Source: Lineus longissimus
Taxonomy: Eukaryota; Nemertea; Pilidiophora; Heteronemertea; Lineidae
DNA length: 64,000 nt
Assembly (NCBI RefSeq): GCF_910592395.1
Contig: NC_088314.1
Span: 1,550,001-1,614,000 of the forward strand
Direction: 5' to 3'
The notes beneath the pieces were generated by a model, which worked only from the letters and a program-made list of their open reading frames with translations, made no database searches and had not been told where the DNA came from. The position numbers and the translations under genes are program-made. This document shows, piece by piece, positions 1 through 11,808 of the stretch. Within the stretch, counting starts at the first letter, position 1; every line of letters begins with the position of its first letter.

Positions 1-231
1 TAAGTCATCCGTTTTGCTTCAAAGTCATCATTTCACAAACTGAACTGGAAAGTTTTATGTGGATAAAGGACTTATATTGTTCAAACACAGTGATTCACCA
101 CATTGTGCTCTTGAAGGTCATCTATCCCCGTACAAATGTACTAAACTTTCCACTTCACATAACAGACTTAAAATTGCCACCTAACTGATTTTCGCTTGCC
201 CTCAGTTTTTGTTGATATTCCTTCATTGCAG
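1..231 (+). other. Intron sequence before the last transketolase exon
   Basis: No coding signal is seen. The stretch ends in a pyrimidine-rich acceptor (ttcattgcag) directly before the transketolase terminal exon, so it is read as the 3' part of that gene's last intron. Confidence 0.7.
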
Positions 232-401
232 GAGGTATCGGGGAGGCTGTCGCCAGCGCCGTGGCTGAAGAGAGTGGCATTGTTGTAAAACGCCTGGCTG
301 TACGTGAAGTCCCTCGCAGTGGAGAGGGAATGGAGCTTATGGCCAAATTTGGCATCGATTCTGAGGCGATTGTGAAAGCAGTTCGTGAGATGTTGAAATA
401 G
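232..401 (+). CDS. TKT: Transketolase, last coding exon (gene enters from the left edge)
   Basis: This is the C-terminal piece of transketolase, the thiamine-diphosphate enzyme that moves two-carbon units between sugar phosphates in the non-oxidative pentose phosphate pathway in the cytosol. The exon starts after an AG acceptor with two bases of a split glycine codon, then reads [14 protein letters not shown], later [11 protein letters not shown] and [17 protein letters not shown] before TAG at 399-401. These match the C-terminal domain of animal transketolases, including the VPRSG segment and the FGID motif near the end. The catalytic and cofactor-binding parts lie outside the window, so completeness cannot be judged. 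Transketolase-like paralogues cannot be excluded from one exon. Confidence 0.9.
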
Positions 402-1095
402 AATTCTACATGGCAAAGCAGTTTTCATAGTATATGATGTCTATATACCGTATACATGTATACTGTTACATCTACATCTACATGTACATGTAGGTAGGTT
501 ACATGTATGTAGGTGGTGTCCGTGGACTGAAAGAACCAGTTTGCATAAATGGAGATCATGCTACAAATTTATGTCTTTGTTGATTGTCTCTTCTAGGTTT
601 TTAGCAAAATCATGCCTTGTACTATCATGGACTTAACTGTTTAGAAATAATGTATATGAAAGAAATTAGCTGATAGCCAATTCAAAGAGTTTCTAACACA
701 ACACACATGTAGTCATTGTGTACCTCATGCTCAGTTTACTAGCAGACAGACAAAGCACTGTTATTATCATGCATATCAAATGTCATACCAGATGTTATCG
801 AATACTCACATTTCTACATTCACTCCAGGTGTTGTCTGTTCATGTTATTCCATCACGAAAGAACTGATGGTTTCTCAATTTCTTCCAAGATGTCTGTCGG
901 TGACAATCTTTTCTTCACTCTTTAACAACCAAGGAAGTTGTCATGGTGCCTGTCTACATTCTGTATTATGTCCCAGTTAACTCTTGTATATTCACTGTTG
1001 TAGTCCTCCCAGCAGATATGTGCTAATTCTGTAAGCTTGGTGATGGTTGTTATAATTTTGTCAGTGACAATAAAATTTCATTAGGTAAAAATATC
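402..1095 (+). other. TKT: Transketolase 3' UTR with poly(A) signal
   Basis: There is no credible reading frame after the TAG. An AATAAA lies at 1069-1074, followed by T-rich sequence, so the mRNA probably ends near 1090-1100. A TACATG/TACATGTA microsatellite lies at about 466-515. Confidence 0.6.
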
Positions 1096-2226
1096 CTGCT
1101 ACCGTTTCTTTGTTCTGGAAATGTCCACTCATCGTCTTCTTTGTGGCAGTACATGTAGTTACCACTGATCAGTTGGAGTCCCATCACTTGCCACCTTACA
1201 TGTATAGTGGAGACAAACAAAGACTCAGTGCTCGGCCATGTCCTACGCACATATACAGGACTGTAAAGACCGTCACACTCCTGCTCAGCAGGCACTACTT
1301 AACTGTTGCGGACTCGCAAGCCTGCTAAACCAGACGGGGATGACACTGCATCAATATGCCAGCACAATGCGTGCCAACCTCGAACAGGCTGCTGCTCGAG
1401 GTGTCCACTGCCTGGACTTGTAGACATGGAGCCTTCAAACTAGACAAATCACAGGTCTCCTCCATTGCACTGGGATAAACCAGGTAGTCCCTGTGCTGTT
1501 GGTCCAGAAGCCTTAGACGGTCACACCTTTCAATTAATGGAGGGGGACTCTTGTCAACCATTCACTTCATAAACCAGACTGACATATTTGAACTAATGTC
1601 GAATGCAAAGGAGAGTTAGGGCATCCAGATTCATTTTTCCCCTTATATATGGATGCTATCACACGTAGCATGATCAACAGAGACTGTTACCATACAAAAC
1701 TGGAAGAAATACATGTATGGAGGTAGGATGGAATACGAACTTTATTGACTTTAAATCATTATTATGCAAGTACAAAAACAAACAAATTGTAGTTTTTCAA
1801 ACTATCCAATGACAAGATGTTCTTCAAAAACCAGACTAAATGAGTTTGAATACATGTGCCTTGTGGTGTTTGTGGCATTTATATGACACACCCTGTATAC
1901 CGCCATGATAGTCGCAGATAATGTTCTGCACAATTTCGTAATGGAGTCTGTTAGCATGGCGCTAAGACCCAGTTTGTAAACCGGAGTATGGTCTAATAAA
2001 TACATTATCATACCCAGAAGATATCCGTGGAGTGGTACATAACATTATCTTCCCCATGAAGTACAAAATGTACATGTATACTGATCAAAAATTCAATACC
2101 AAGCTACTTCATGCGTAAAACAGTCGCTATTACAAAGATTATATTGTACATGATAGATATAGAATGAAAGAAAGCAATATTGTCGCTAGCAACTGTGAAA
2201 ACTGAGGCATAACTACTTGTTATCAT
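1096..2226. other. Intergenic sequence and GST 3' UTR
   Basis: No supported gene lies here. The right part is the 3' UTR of the minus-strand GST gene: a minus-strand AATAAA (TTTATT on the plus strand at 1741-1746) sits about 480 bases past the GST stop, so transcripts from the two neighbours end tail to tail. The short reading frames at 1110-1560 show no recognisable protein. Confidence 0.5.
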
Positions 2227-4773
2227 CTACTTGAAGGAAGCACTTTTATTGTTGATCGGACAACCATTTCCAAACTTTGGCGATTTGTAGTAAGTGTCGA
2301 TTTCTGGGAGTGCCTGAAAAAGGTTGACGAAAGTTTATTCACAATGTATCGATGTTTAATTGTGTTCCAGGTCAGTGTGGCATGTTCTGTTGCCACAGAG
2401 ATTTGACCACATCCATGCATACTAAAGCTGGACGGCAACATGTAACTTTGATGTGGGTTTTCCACTGTCTTACAAAGGGACGCAATCTCACAGGACTTGG
2501 TCATGCATGTATATGTTGTTGTTTCAGTCCAGATTGACTGTGTATGAGAAGCTGTGGTACTTACGCGAACCCTTGCTTGGAATTCCTTCAGATTCTTATA
2601 CTTGTCAAGCACTGTGGAGCACATGGCAAGGTGCTGGTCCAACAATTCATATGCAATGAAGTCTACGAAGGTGACCTAGAACAAAGTGTATAACCATGAC
2701 AACATGATTTGGAGGTCTATGTATAATCACAGCTTATTTGTTTTAACAACTAACCCCCTGAATAATTTGGTGGATAAACAACAATGAAATAGTTGAGTGG
2801 GTAAATCAGCCCTTTGCTCAGAGAAGTAATGCCAAGAGGCCAAAGATAAGAACAATAAACATGTACTGCAAACCACAAAATTCAGTTACCTGGTCTCCTG
2901 CAAAAAACTTTTTCTCCTTCAGATAGTCTGAGAAGGCATCTAGAGATTTAGGCAGGGTCGTCAGGTAATTCTTCTTATTGTCTTCCTGCAAGTGTAATAA
3001 ATAGAAAATGCAATGAAGACACTGCCTTGCCTGGACGTGTATGAACTTCACAAGTGACAACTCAATTTCATTTGTAAGCGACTAATCAGCATGACTGGTT
3101 AAAACACTGGATGATCAGACTTGGACCAAGCTTCTCCCAGGTAAATGGTTGGGGTCTTTCTGTTGAGAGAAGTCAAGGTTCTTGCCCGTTCGAAAGAAAA
3201 TATTCTATGCCAAGCGGAAAAAATCATTGACTCTTTTGGTGAAGGGTAAGGTTGGGGCTTCAAACAGAAAGGCCTAGTTGTACACATTATCCAGAAAATA
3301 AAATAGGCTGAATGCCCCAGGCATATGCTCAGTATCATTAATTTGGATCATCTCAAGCCTGCCAAAGCCAAATGATAGATCTTACGAAGTTCGGTCCATA
3401 GCAAAGACGGATGAAACCGTTCCTGAAGTCCATCAGTTGATTCTCCAGAATATCGACGGCAACACGCTCCTTCGCGGTCTTGCCACCTGAAAGAAAGATC
3501 AAGCGACTTTGAACTTTTAGATTTCAAAAGTGAAACCATGTACAGCAGTGAGGAAATGGCGAAACCCACTGTCTTCATGGTGCTTGTACAGCATGGATGG
3601 ATCTCACTGCACTATACATCAGTGTGCAGCTGGTAGACTGGAAGACTGGCTGCAGAGAGACGGGCTTAGAGAAAGGGTCGTGGGATTGCATCATACAGGT
3701 CTGGTCGCCACTTTGACTTGAACACGTCAAGTTAAAATTATGGGCAGTTCTACATTTTACATGAGACCGTGGACGACCTACTTACAGAGATCATGCTTGC
3801 GCGCAATGTAGCGGCAAATAGCGTTACTCTGAACGATTTTAATGTCACCATCGATGTAGTATGGCAGCTGAAAAATATGAACAAAACGAATATATACCAT
3901 CTGGGACCATCAATAAGTAAAAGTGGACATTTTAGACACCACTGCACCGAATACTGGGTGTATCAGGGCTACAGCAATCCAATTGCTATTATCAGTAATT
4001 TTACAAAATTTAAAAGTTTTCAACATTGCTTTATTGAAAGTGCAGGAAAAGGAGAAAAGGTGTCTAATTTTTTACTTACATTTGGGAATGGTAGGCCAAG
4101 AGTATCTTTTACGCTGGTCCAGCAATCCCTATTATATTCAGGACCTGTAAAAGAGTACTTGATCAGTTGATAGAACGTCAAATTTGATAATGACACAGAA
4201 GCTTGGTTGTCTTTCCACTCTGCATTGTCACATGTCTTACCAATTAGAAAATTAGGGACACCCACTGGGCCGGGGTGGTTTTGAATTGATATGGCCATTG
4301 ACATTCATTTGAATGTTCTACCAAGAAAGGGGTTTCTTCTAATGGTGTTCAAGACGGCTTCATTTAAATAGATTGATGATGGCAATTGTGTCAGTCATTT
4401 GAAAAACTAAGTAATGAAAACTATGTTACAAGTACCAGGTACCGGGTACCAGCCAGGACACTGGGCCAGGTATTAAGGTAAAATAGAACAAATCAGTCAC
4501 TAAATCCATTGCTGGCAACTGTTTCACTCACCATCTCCGCAGACATAACGCTTGTCTTCAAACTCCTCCTTGCAATAGGCGAGGAGAAGGCGGATAGGGC
4601 CAGCCAACTGAAATATACGCATACAATACCTATATCATAGGAAAACTGATAAGAGCATGCACATAGCGATACATACGAAATACGAAATACGAATGCACCG
4701 ATAGTGCGATACTGCAGCTCAAACAGGACTCAATGCTTACCCCTCTTATGTCCCAGTAAGCGAGAACCGCCAT
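2227..4773 (-). CDS. Glutathione S-transferase, mu class (complete, 8 coding exons, 216 aa)
   Basis: This cytosolic enzyme conjugates glutathione to electrophiles in phase II detoxification. Coding exons in transcript order are 4741-4773, 4532-4607, 4080-4144, 3786-3867, 3386-3486, 2890-2985, 2565-2675 and 2227-2313. All have GT-AG borders and sum to 651 bases, close to the roughly 218 aa usual for the class. The start [11 protein letters not shown] carries the mu-class YWDIRG motif with the catalytic tyrosine at residue 6. The thioredoxin-fold domain continues with [16 protein letters not shown] (glutathione-binding QSNA near residues 71-74). The all-helical domain has [37 protein letters not shown] (across an intron) and the end [15 protein letters not shown]. 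No key residue is missing. The ATG was chosen because it directly precedes the family N-terminal motif. Confidence 0.96.
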
Positions 4774-5136
4774 TGTGATACAGCAGTCTGATCAGTGGTG
4801 ATAGTCCAGACCAATAAAGCGATGCTAATGCAGTTACTCCCTTGCAGTTACTTTTATGTTGACCTCGTCCCCAAAAGGAAGTAGAGCGTAGCGGATCGAG
4901 TTTGGGCTTATGTTGTAGAGCCCAGCTCTGATAAGAAGTGATCACAGGACTTAATCATTGTATCACCGAGACCTGCATTTTGACTTGTGTAAGGTTTGAT
5001 AATGTAGACTTTGAATATCGAATGATATTGGTTATCAGGTTGGCCTGGGCGATTTGCAATATTGCCATGTAAGTTAAAAGGGAGTATGGAGAGCGATAGC
5101 TAAAACGGATCGGAATCCCGTCTTTGAGGCCTCGTG
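4774..5136. other. Upstream region of the GST gene
   Basis: This is non-coding sequence expected to hold the GST promoter and 5' UTR. I see no clear TATA box or other decisive element. Confidence 0.4.
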
Positions 5137-5423
5137 CAGGCGCGGATCCAAGGGGGGGGGGCACACCCGGCGCACGCCCCCCCCCCCCCCCCCCAATTCC
5201 GGCACGGTGTAAAAATTGTAGCCCAAATTAAAGTGGTGCTCAATATTTGAAGATCAGATGCCAGGAAATCGCATATATGGAGTCTTATCTTAAACATTTT
5301 CTGGGGGAGCCCCCCCCCCCCCAGACCCCCCGCCGTCGCGTCGCGCCTGCGGCGCTCGCAATTCGGGCTTCGCCCTCAAAGTGCGCCCCCCCCCCCTTTC
5401 GAAATATCGTGGATCCGCCCCTG
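5137..5423. mobile_element. hAT-like MITE with G/C-rich tracts
   Basis: The left end CAGGCGCGGATCCA and the right end TGGATCCGCCCCTG are imperfect inverted copies of each other, bracketing 287 bases. Long C and G runs lie just inside both ends, and there is no transposase reading frame. CAGGGGCGGATCCA-type termini are common on hAT-type non-autonomous elements of marine animals (from memory). No clean 8-bp target duplication is visible at the borders, so the family assignment is tentative. The homopolymer runs may be collapsed or expanded in the assembly. Confidence 0.6.
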
Positions 5424-7010
5424 TAGTGTACCGACTCAATTCCCGATTCGTCTATTAAAGTGACCTTGATATTGGAAGTATATATTACTTTTCACCTCGG
5501 ATCTTCTATCGTTCCGAGGGAGAACAAGGACCCGTTAGCGAACCAACAAAACACTATATAATGGATGGCCCATTCCTGAACGGGTGTAAAAGGAATGGAC
5601 GTCCTAGTAATGCAGGACCCCATACAATAGTTGTGTATTGTCAACGAATGTGGTTAATGGTTTGGTTATGGTTAGCTGCATAATCTTCAACAAAGGAACT
5701 CGGCAATCAAATGACGGTTGAAGCGTATTCCTATCTAGTGAGAGGACGGAACGACGTCAAAGTGTCGTTCCTAACTTTATGATGGGCCAATCAAATTGGC
5801 GACGTCAAGGGTCACAGAGGAGAAGAGGATGACAAATATCACAATCTTGTTTTTAATATCTTTATTGAACAATAAATTCTATAATCTATTCTACAATAAC
5901 TCCCCTGAAGTATCGGCGATCTGTGACCTGATCACCCTGATAATTCTGATGTGATTGTGACTGCGAAAGTGGTGCGACAACACCCTTGGTCCTGATTGTT
6001 CCTCACAGGAACCGCTTGTTGCCGACAAAGTCAAGACACTAACTAGGCGTTACCTCATGCAGTTAAGTCCAATCAACTTAACGCCACGTTAAAAGACATC
6101 ATTAACGGGATAATGCAATTTGAACGACCAGCACAGGAAGGACGTGTCAAATTTTGTCCTGGATTATGAACGGACACCAACGATGAAATGTACAAACAAC
6201 CACTGATTGTGAAACTTTCAATCTAGCATTTGAAATGTTTAGGACAAATTCAAATGTTCAACTTGAACTGGTATCTTCATCTGTCGATATTTAAGAATCA
6301 CTAATAGGTTTTACAAAAAGATATTTCTAACAAAAAGCTATGAAGGCACAACATTTGTGAACAGGTGGCGCTCCAGTTTGGTAGGATTGATATCCTAGTG
6401 TAGCAGAATGGAATGACCACTGGAAAATGTGTCCTTCCCTGGTTGGTGACGTCGGGTTAAGGTATGTTTCTTCTGAGACTTGGCCCAGAGTTATTTCTGT
6501 CTCCATGGAGGTCTTTTCACGGAGGGAAGAGTTGTTCCATGACCCTGAAAATGAAATAAGATATATCGATATTATAGGGAGCGTCTCAGAAGCTTAATTG
6601 TTGTGCCCTAAAGACCAGTCTCCATCTCGTATGTGAATTTGTTCCCCTGTGCGTTTCTTGCGTTTCTTGTGTGCCACTACGATTCTGCACAAATTGCAGT
6701 TAAAACCCTGGGGTATCGATCCGAAGAGTACGTACTGAACTTCCAGCGCTATTGCCTCCGTAGCCTCTAAGGAGCGTTGTCTCGAAGCTGAGCGATGTCA
6801 ATACATTTGAGGGTCAAGATGGAAGAGACGTTTCGTTAGCCTCCTCTGGATATACGATCATATGCATCAGGTGGATCCGAGTCGTATTTGGTTACACAAG
6901 TTCTGCGTCCTACCTGCTTAAACTGGGCACTGCCACCTCGTCATTCTGAAGACTGGCACTCATCATTTTCGCTTTCACACCTCATGGGCCGAGGGGTCAG
7001 TCACCTCTGA
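5424..7010. other. Non-coding stretch between GST and the duplicated unit
   Basis: No supported gene was found. A minus-strand poly(A)-signal-like TTTATT occurs near 5860 and the sequence is otherwise unremarkable. It may hold extended 3' sequence of the small minus-strand gene to its right. Confidence 0.35.
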
Positions 7011-8776
7011 AATCATGAGACAGATCAACATAAAGGTCAAACTCAGGAACGTCAAGATCAAGATTTCCTTCCAATAAATTTTCAGCAAGACTTACCTTTC
7101 ACTTGGACAATCGCAACGTGAATTTAGACTATAGAGACCTGCCACTTAAGTTTTTCTGGCAATATGGTCCATCAGAATAGCACCAGGTAGCATACTAATG
7201 CTGTCTTTATTATACCTTTAAAGGCACTATGGCAAACTTCCATCTCCAATCACATCAAAGTATGTTGGATCAAACACCCACACGGTCTCCTAATTATCAT
7301 GATCATATACATTATCAAATAATAACATATCGCCTCCTTTTCGGCAAAACCAAGACTGAATTATTCACATTGTGTTCAACTGCGTTCATTTCGCAGTCAA
7401 TTCATTTGTTACCAATGTATGCCTTAGAGGGGGCAGAATGGCACTGTTTAGACAAGAAGCCTCTCCAACAGCCCCAGGAATATTGGATAGAACGGCACTG
7501 TACTGGGTCCCAATAATAAATATTGCCACAAAGGCATATGATATTGTTTTGGGACTTATGTAAGATTAGTTTTCTCCGCCAAACCCAAGACTGAAGAATT
7601 AACACCTTGTATTTATAGGCTAACAAATGCAAACACTTCCAAGTGAACCCCCTACAAGAGAAGAGTGGCTCTTCTTCTCTCCGACTTTGACACCCTGCTG
7701 CGAACATATCAATAGATCAGCCAGCGGTCCTTGGTGTCGCCGCGTGGGTTACGTCCAGTGAAATTGTTTGCAAAGGTCAGGGAACCACGATCTGACATCC
7801 ATAACCAGCGTATCCCCTTTTCATGCCAGTTACAGTCGGGTGCTACACCACAGTCGGGATAGTGGCCGCCAAATGAATGGTTGTTGAATTTAAAATCATG
7901 AGACAGATCAAGGTCAAACTCATCAGGAACGTCAAGTTCAAGATTTCATTCCAATAAATTTTCAGCAAGACTTACCTTTCGCTTGGACAATCGCAACGTG
8001 AATTTAGACTATAGAGACCTGCCACTTAAGTTTTTCTGGCAATATGGTCCATCAGAATAGCACCAGGTAGCATACTAATGCTGTCTTTATTATACCTTTA
8101 AAGGCACTATGGCAAACTTCCATCTCCAATCACATCAAAGTATGTTGGATCAAACACCCACGCAGGGTCTCCTAATTATCATGATCATATACATTATCAT
8201 ATAATAACATATCGCCTCCTTTTCGGCAAAACCGAGACTGAATAATTCACATTGTGTTCAACTGCGTTCATTTCGCAGTCAATTCAGTAGTTACCAGTGT
8301 ATGCCTTAGAGGGGGCAGAATGGCACTGTTTAAACAAGAAGTCTCATCAACAGCCTCAAAGAATATTGGATAGAACGGCACTGTACTGGGTCCCAATAAT
8401 AAATATTGCCATAAAGGCATATGATATTGTTTTGGGACTTATGTAAGATTAGTTTTCTCCGCCAAACCCAAGACTGAAGAATTAACACCTTGTGTTTATA
8501 GGCTAACAAATGCAAACACTTCCAAGTGAACCCCCTACAAGAGAAGAGTGGCTCTTCTTCTCTCCGACTTTGACACCCTGCTGCGAACATATCAATAGAT
8601 CAGCCAGCGGTCCTTGGTGTCGCCGCGTGGGTTACGTCCAGTGAAATTGTTTGCAAAGGTCAGGGAACCACGATCTGACATCCATAACCAGCGTATCCCC
8701 TTTTCATGCCAGTTACAGTCGGGTGCTACACCACAGTCGGGATAGTGGCCGCCAAATGAATGGTTGTTGAATTTAA
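7011..8776. repeat. 883-bp direct tandem duplication (two copies)
   Basis: Copy 1 spans about 7011-7893 and copy 2 about 7894-8776. The copies are nearly identical, with a few substitutions and 1-4-base indels. Matching points are 880-883 bases apart, for example cgaacat at 7701 and 8584. Each copy contains the same terminal coding exon (minus strand) and its 3' region with a minus-strand AATAAA (plus-strand TTTATT near 7206 and near 8086). The coding part is identical in both, which argues for a recent event. Confidence 0.9.
7709..7893 (-). pseudogene. Duplicate terminal exon of the small gene, without splice acceptor
   Basis: This is an exact copy of the coding sequence of the 8592-8785 exon, from the codons FKFNNHSFGG to the stop TGA at 7709-7711. 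The duplication junction falls just upstream of these codons, so the bases that provide the acceptor in the other copy (aaacag, then ttaacag) are replaced by unit-end sequence (gatctgtctcatgatt) with no usable AG. It therefore lacks an obvious way to be spliced in, although a cryptic acceptor further upstream cannot be excluded. Confidence 0.55.
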
Positions 8777-9122
8777 AACTGTTAACTGTTTACGTCTATA
8801 GCCTATAATTAGACAAACCATGAATTCAGTGGAGATTTCCACATCACAGGAGTGATGGCATAGTTTCTTTGAGCAAATGGTATTTGATTAGGGATGGCAA
8901 TTAAAATTGCCGTTGAACATGTACATGAAGTACAGTGATGTACATAATTCACACATGTCTGGCTTGAAATTTCGAACTGCGCAGTTCATTCCCGCCTTGA
9001 TTTTATGACTATTTCTACAATAAAAACCCTTTGAAACCAACCCATACCTTTATCAATAATAGATACTGTGCCTTACCTTCTGCTGCAGCCGTTTTTATTT
9101 GTTCCGGAAAATTTGAAGGCAT
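8592..9122 (-). CDS. Unrecognised small protein, two exons, 79 aa
   Basis: Exon 1 is 9077-9122: ATG in a good context (AAAAATGCC), encoding MPSNFPEQIKTAAAE, with donor gtaagg leaving one base. Exon 2 is 8592-8785, entered at the acceptor aaacag, which restores frame and reads VNSFKFNNHSFGGHYPDCG and continues through a tryptophan-rich stretch (NWHEKGIRWLWMSDRGS), then NFTGRNPRGDTKD and RWLIY before TGA. The joined frame is 240 bases. The product has two cysteines near the middle, several aromatic residues and no signal peptide or membrane segment. I do not recognise the family. The acceptor has a poor pyrimidine tract, and an alternative acceptor 7 bases downstream would not keep frame with exon 1. 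Additional upstream exons are possible. Confidence 0.5.
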
Positions 9123-10226
9123 TTTTACGTTTGAAATCGGAGAAAGTGTTCCCGCGATGTTCTCCGCATCACACACACCAACCGACTGGCGTTCAAATCA
9201 ACCGCGACCGATCATGACCGAAGACAATACATTTGACGTCACAGCACCCCCTTGTACCAGTAATCTGCTCAAGAGAGACCTTTGTTCTGTCAAAGAACAA
9301 TATGACAGGCATTGTCAAAATGTGGGATTGGCTTTAGCATACATACTTGTACATGTACATATACATTTGCCGAGCTATGGAAATGCATTAGGCAGGTTCC
9401 GCAAGCATTTCCCCAATTCCTCTTACAACCAAGTATAAAATATGGTTCAGTGTCGTGTTAATCAATTAGCAGATAGAGGACTTGATGACTCGACAGACAT
9501 TCGTACTTTGTAGTTCGTCGTTTGTAGGGCGCTCAGTTTCGAAACCTGCAATCATTCGAAACAGAATACAATTGCCAACTTTGAGAGCATGATATCAAAC
9601 TTGATTCGGTCGGGTCACTTAATGGGTTGTCCATTAAACACTCCTGTCTCCTAGCTTCAGCCGTCATTGGATTGCCCCACCTGGAAAATTGGCCAGTGGG
9701 TACGTGGCCATGTGGTATGTGGTACGTGGTTTTAGATACTGCCCATCCCCCCCCCCCCTTAAAGCTGGGCCCAAGTTCATGGTTTAACAACTGCATTTCT
9801 CAAATACACCTGATATACGTTGGGGAGTTGGGATATGATATCTGATAAGAGAAACTTAAGTAAAGGTTCTTCGCGCCACGCGCTCTCATTTCCCGATTTC
9901 ATTGAAATAGTTTGATGCTCGAAATATTGATGGGAAAGAGCCTCTATCGCGTGGTGTGACGAGACGAGAGGCGCCTAGAGCGTGGTGCGGGCGTGTGGGC
10001 ACGTGTCCGCTACTTGAAGGCCTTTAGCGTGTGGCGTGTTGCGTTAGCGGTATTCCCGGGGCTTATTGCGTGGGTTTGAGCGAGATAAGGGGGTCTATTC
10101 GCCACGCGCGGATCGCGCTCCGTTCTCCGAAAAAACACCCCCATCACGCTTTTTGGTACAAGGATGCTTGTGAGCGAGCAGAAAATGCATGCTGATTGTA
10201 GACTGCAGACCGAGGGTTTTCATGTA

Positions 10227-10290
10227 CTACAGGGTGGCCCAGAATTATTTTCCCTCACACAAGGGAAAACCTTTCTGGGCCACCCTGTAG
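10227..10290. mobile_element. Short hairpin element with mariner-like CAGGGTGGCCCA ends
   Basis: The arms ctacagggtggcccagaa (10227-10244) and ttctgggccaccctgtag (10273-10290) are perfect 18-base inverted copies. Inner arms ttttccct/agggaaaa extend the stem. A further partial arm follows at 10297-10316. Such termini are typical of small non-autonomous DNA transposons. No coding capacity. Confidence 0.6.
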
Positions 10291-10374
10291 AAAACCTCTC
10301 TGGGCCACCCTGTGGAGTTTCGGCACAAAATCGTAAAAGCATTTATTCAATGCGGGTTTTGACTGAAACTTCAC

Positions 10375-10790
10375 ACTCCTGTGATATTGTCATGGGGTAC
10401 TCACCACAAAACAAGGACACCAGGTTGTGATATTGTCCTCACCATTGCCCAGGAGTTTGGGCTGTAGGCCCTATGCGCCATCCTGAGCCAAATGTCATCA
10501 GGTTGTGATATTCTCCTCACCATCTTGAGCTGTGGTATGGTCCTCAAAAAGCCCAGGACATCATTGTGCTTACGACACCAGAGCCACAACAGGTTGGGAC
10601 ATTGTCCTCACAATCCAGAGTCCTGAGCATCCGTAATTTGAGCCAATGCTATAAGATTGTGATTATGTTGAAATAATTATAATACACAGATCAGGCTGTG
10701 ATATTGTCTTCGCTCGCCTTATAAGGGACCAAAAAGTCAGGGATGTGGTACTGTCCACAACTTCACCAGGCTGTGATTTTGTCCGGGAGA
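10375..10790. repeat. Degenerate interspersed repeat, core ttgtgatattgtcctcacca
   Basis: The core or close variants occur at about 10378, 10423, 10502, 10592, 10693 and 10770, separated by unequal spacers, often preceded by cagg. It looks like an old, diverged tandem array. No function is evident. Confidence 0.55.
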
Positions 10791-11808
10791 AATCAACATG
10801 TGTTTTTTCCTGGTTGATGGTAAAAGTCAGTTTTCACGACTGACAAGAATCAGTATCAAACAAGTTTGAAGACCATTTCATTTGTTCTTAGAATAACATA
10901 TCACCATCACTCGATAACTAACTACATGCAACACATTTACATTAAATTATACACAATCGTTTTGGATAGGGATAGCAACATAACATGTATATAAGCACTA
11001 AAGCCATTCTTTACAAAAACCTTCAGAGTCGTATCAAATGAGGACTACTCATTTATGCACTGCATTTCCAAATCACAGAGTTACAAAATTTTCATTGTGA
11101 TGAGTTAACTATACACTTTTGAATCTTGATTCAAATTTTTATGGTGGATTTTGTAATCCACTGATATTCCCATAGGAATTAATACCCACATAAGTTTGTT
11201 GTTGAAAAGTATTCCATCAATCACGTTTGTTTTTTTTCTAGTCTACAACACTAAACAAACATATCTACAATCCTTCTGAAGCAGCATTATGCTCCTAAGG
11301 AGATCTAGACTGCCAGCTCAAATACAGCAATCTATTAGTATCAAAATAAACACAGCTTTTTAACATCATTTGCGATCATGAAGGAAGAGCTTTTCATCTT
11401 CATGTCAGAACAGTCTGCTCCACGAGGAGACGAATCTGATCCATGCTATTTTTGATCCAGCATGCAACATCTGGTATGACACCATGCACGCAATAGAAGC
11501 CGGGTCATTTGGTTTGAGGAATCATAGCACATCGGCGATACAGGTTATCTCAATATGGTGAAGTTTTTTAAGACAACCAATCCCCACAACTGTCCTAAAA
11601 CACCTCAAACTTAACACTAAAATGTCATTTTAACTGCTTTTGGACCACTTCCATATTTTGTACTAACCCAAGCTGGAAAATGAGGCACATGGTAAAATAC
11701 ATAGAAAACAATACATTACACTCAGGGTGTATTAAATTGGTGTTCATACACGTAGCTTCTCTCAAAAGTTCTTCACTGAATAAATATTTCGCTATATGAT
11801 GATAGTTT

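Larger units (their letters stand above)
9123..11808. other. Intergenic sequence with repeats, PDHB 3' region at the right
   Basis: An open plus-strand frame at 9031-9438 overlaps the small-gene exon and shows no recognisable protein, so it is left uncalled. The interval holds the hairpin and the degenerate repeat listed separately, a C-run at about 9747, and the PDHB 3' UTR at the right edge. I found no canonical AATAAA on the minus strand close to the PDHB stop. Confidence 0.4.

Noticed and set aside
9031-9438. 135-codon plus-strand frame
   Set aside because: It overlaps the minus-strand small-gene exon, has no family features and no splice or promoter support.
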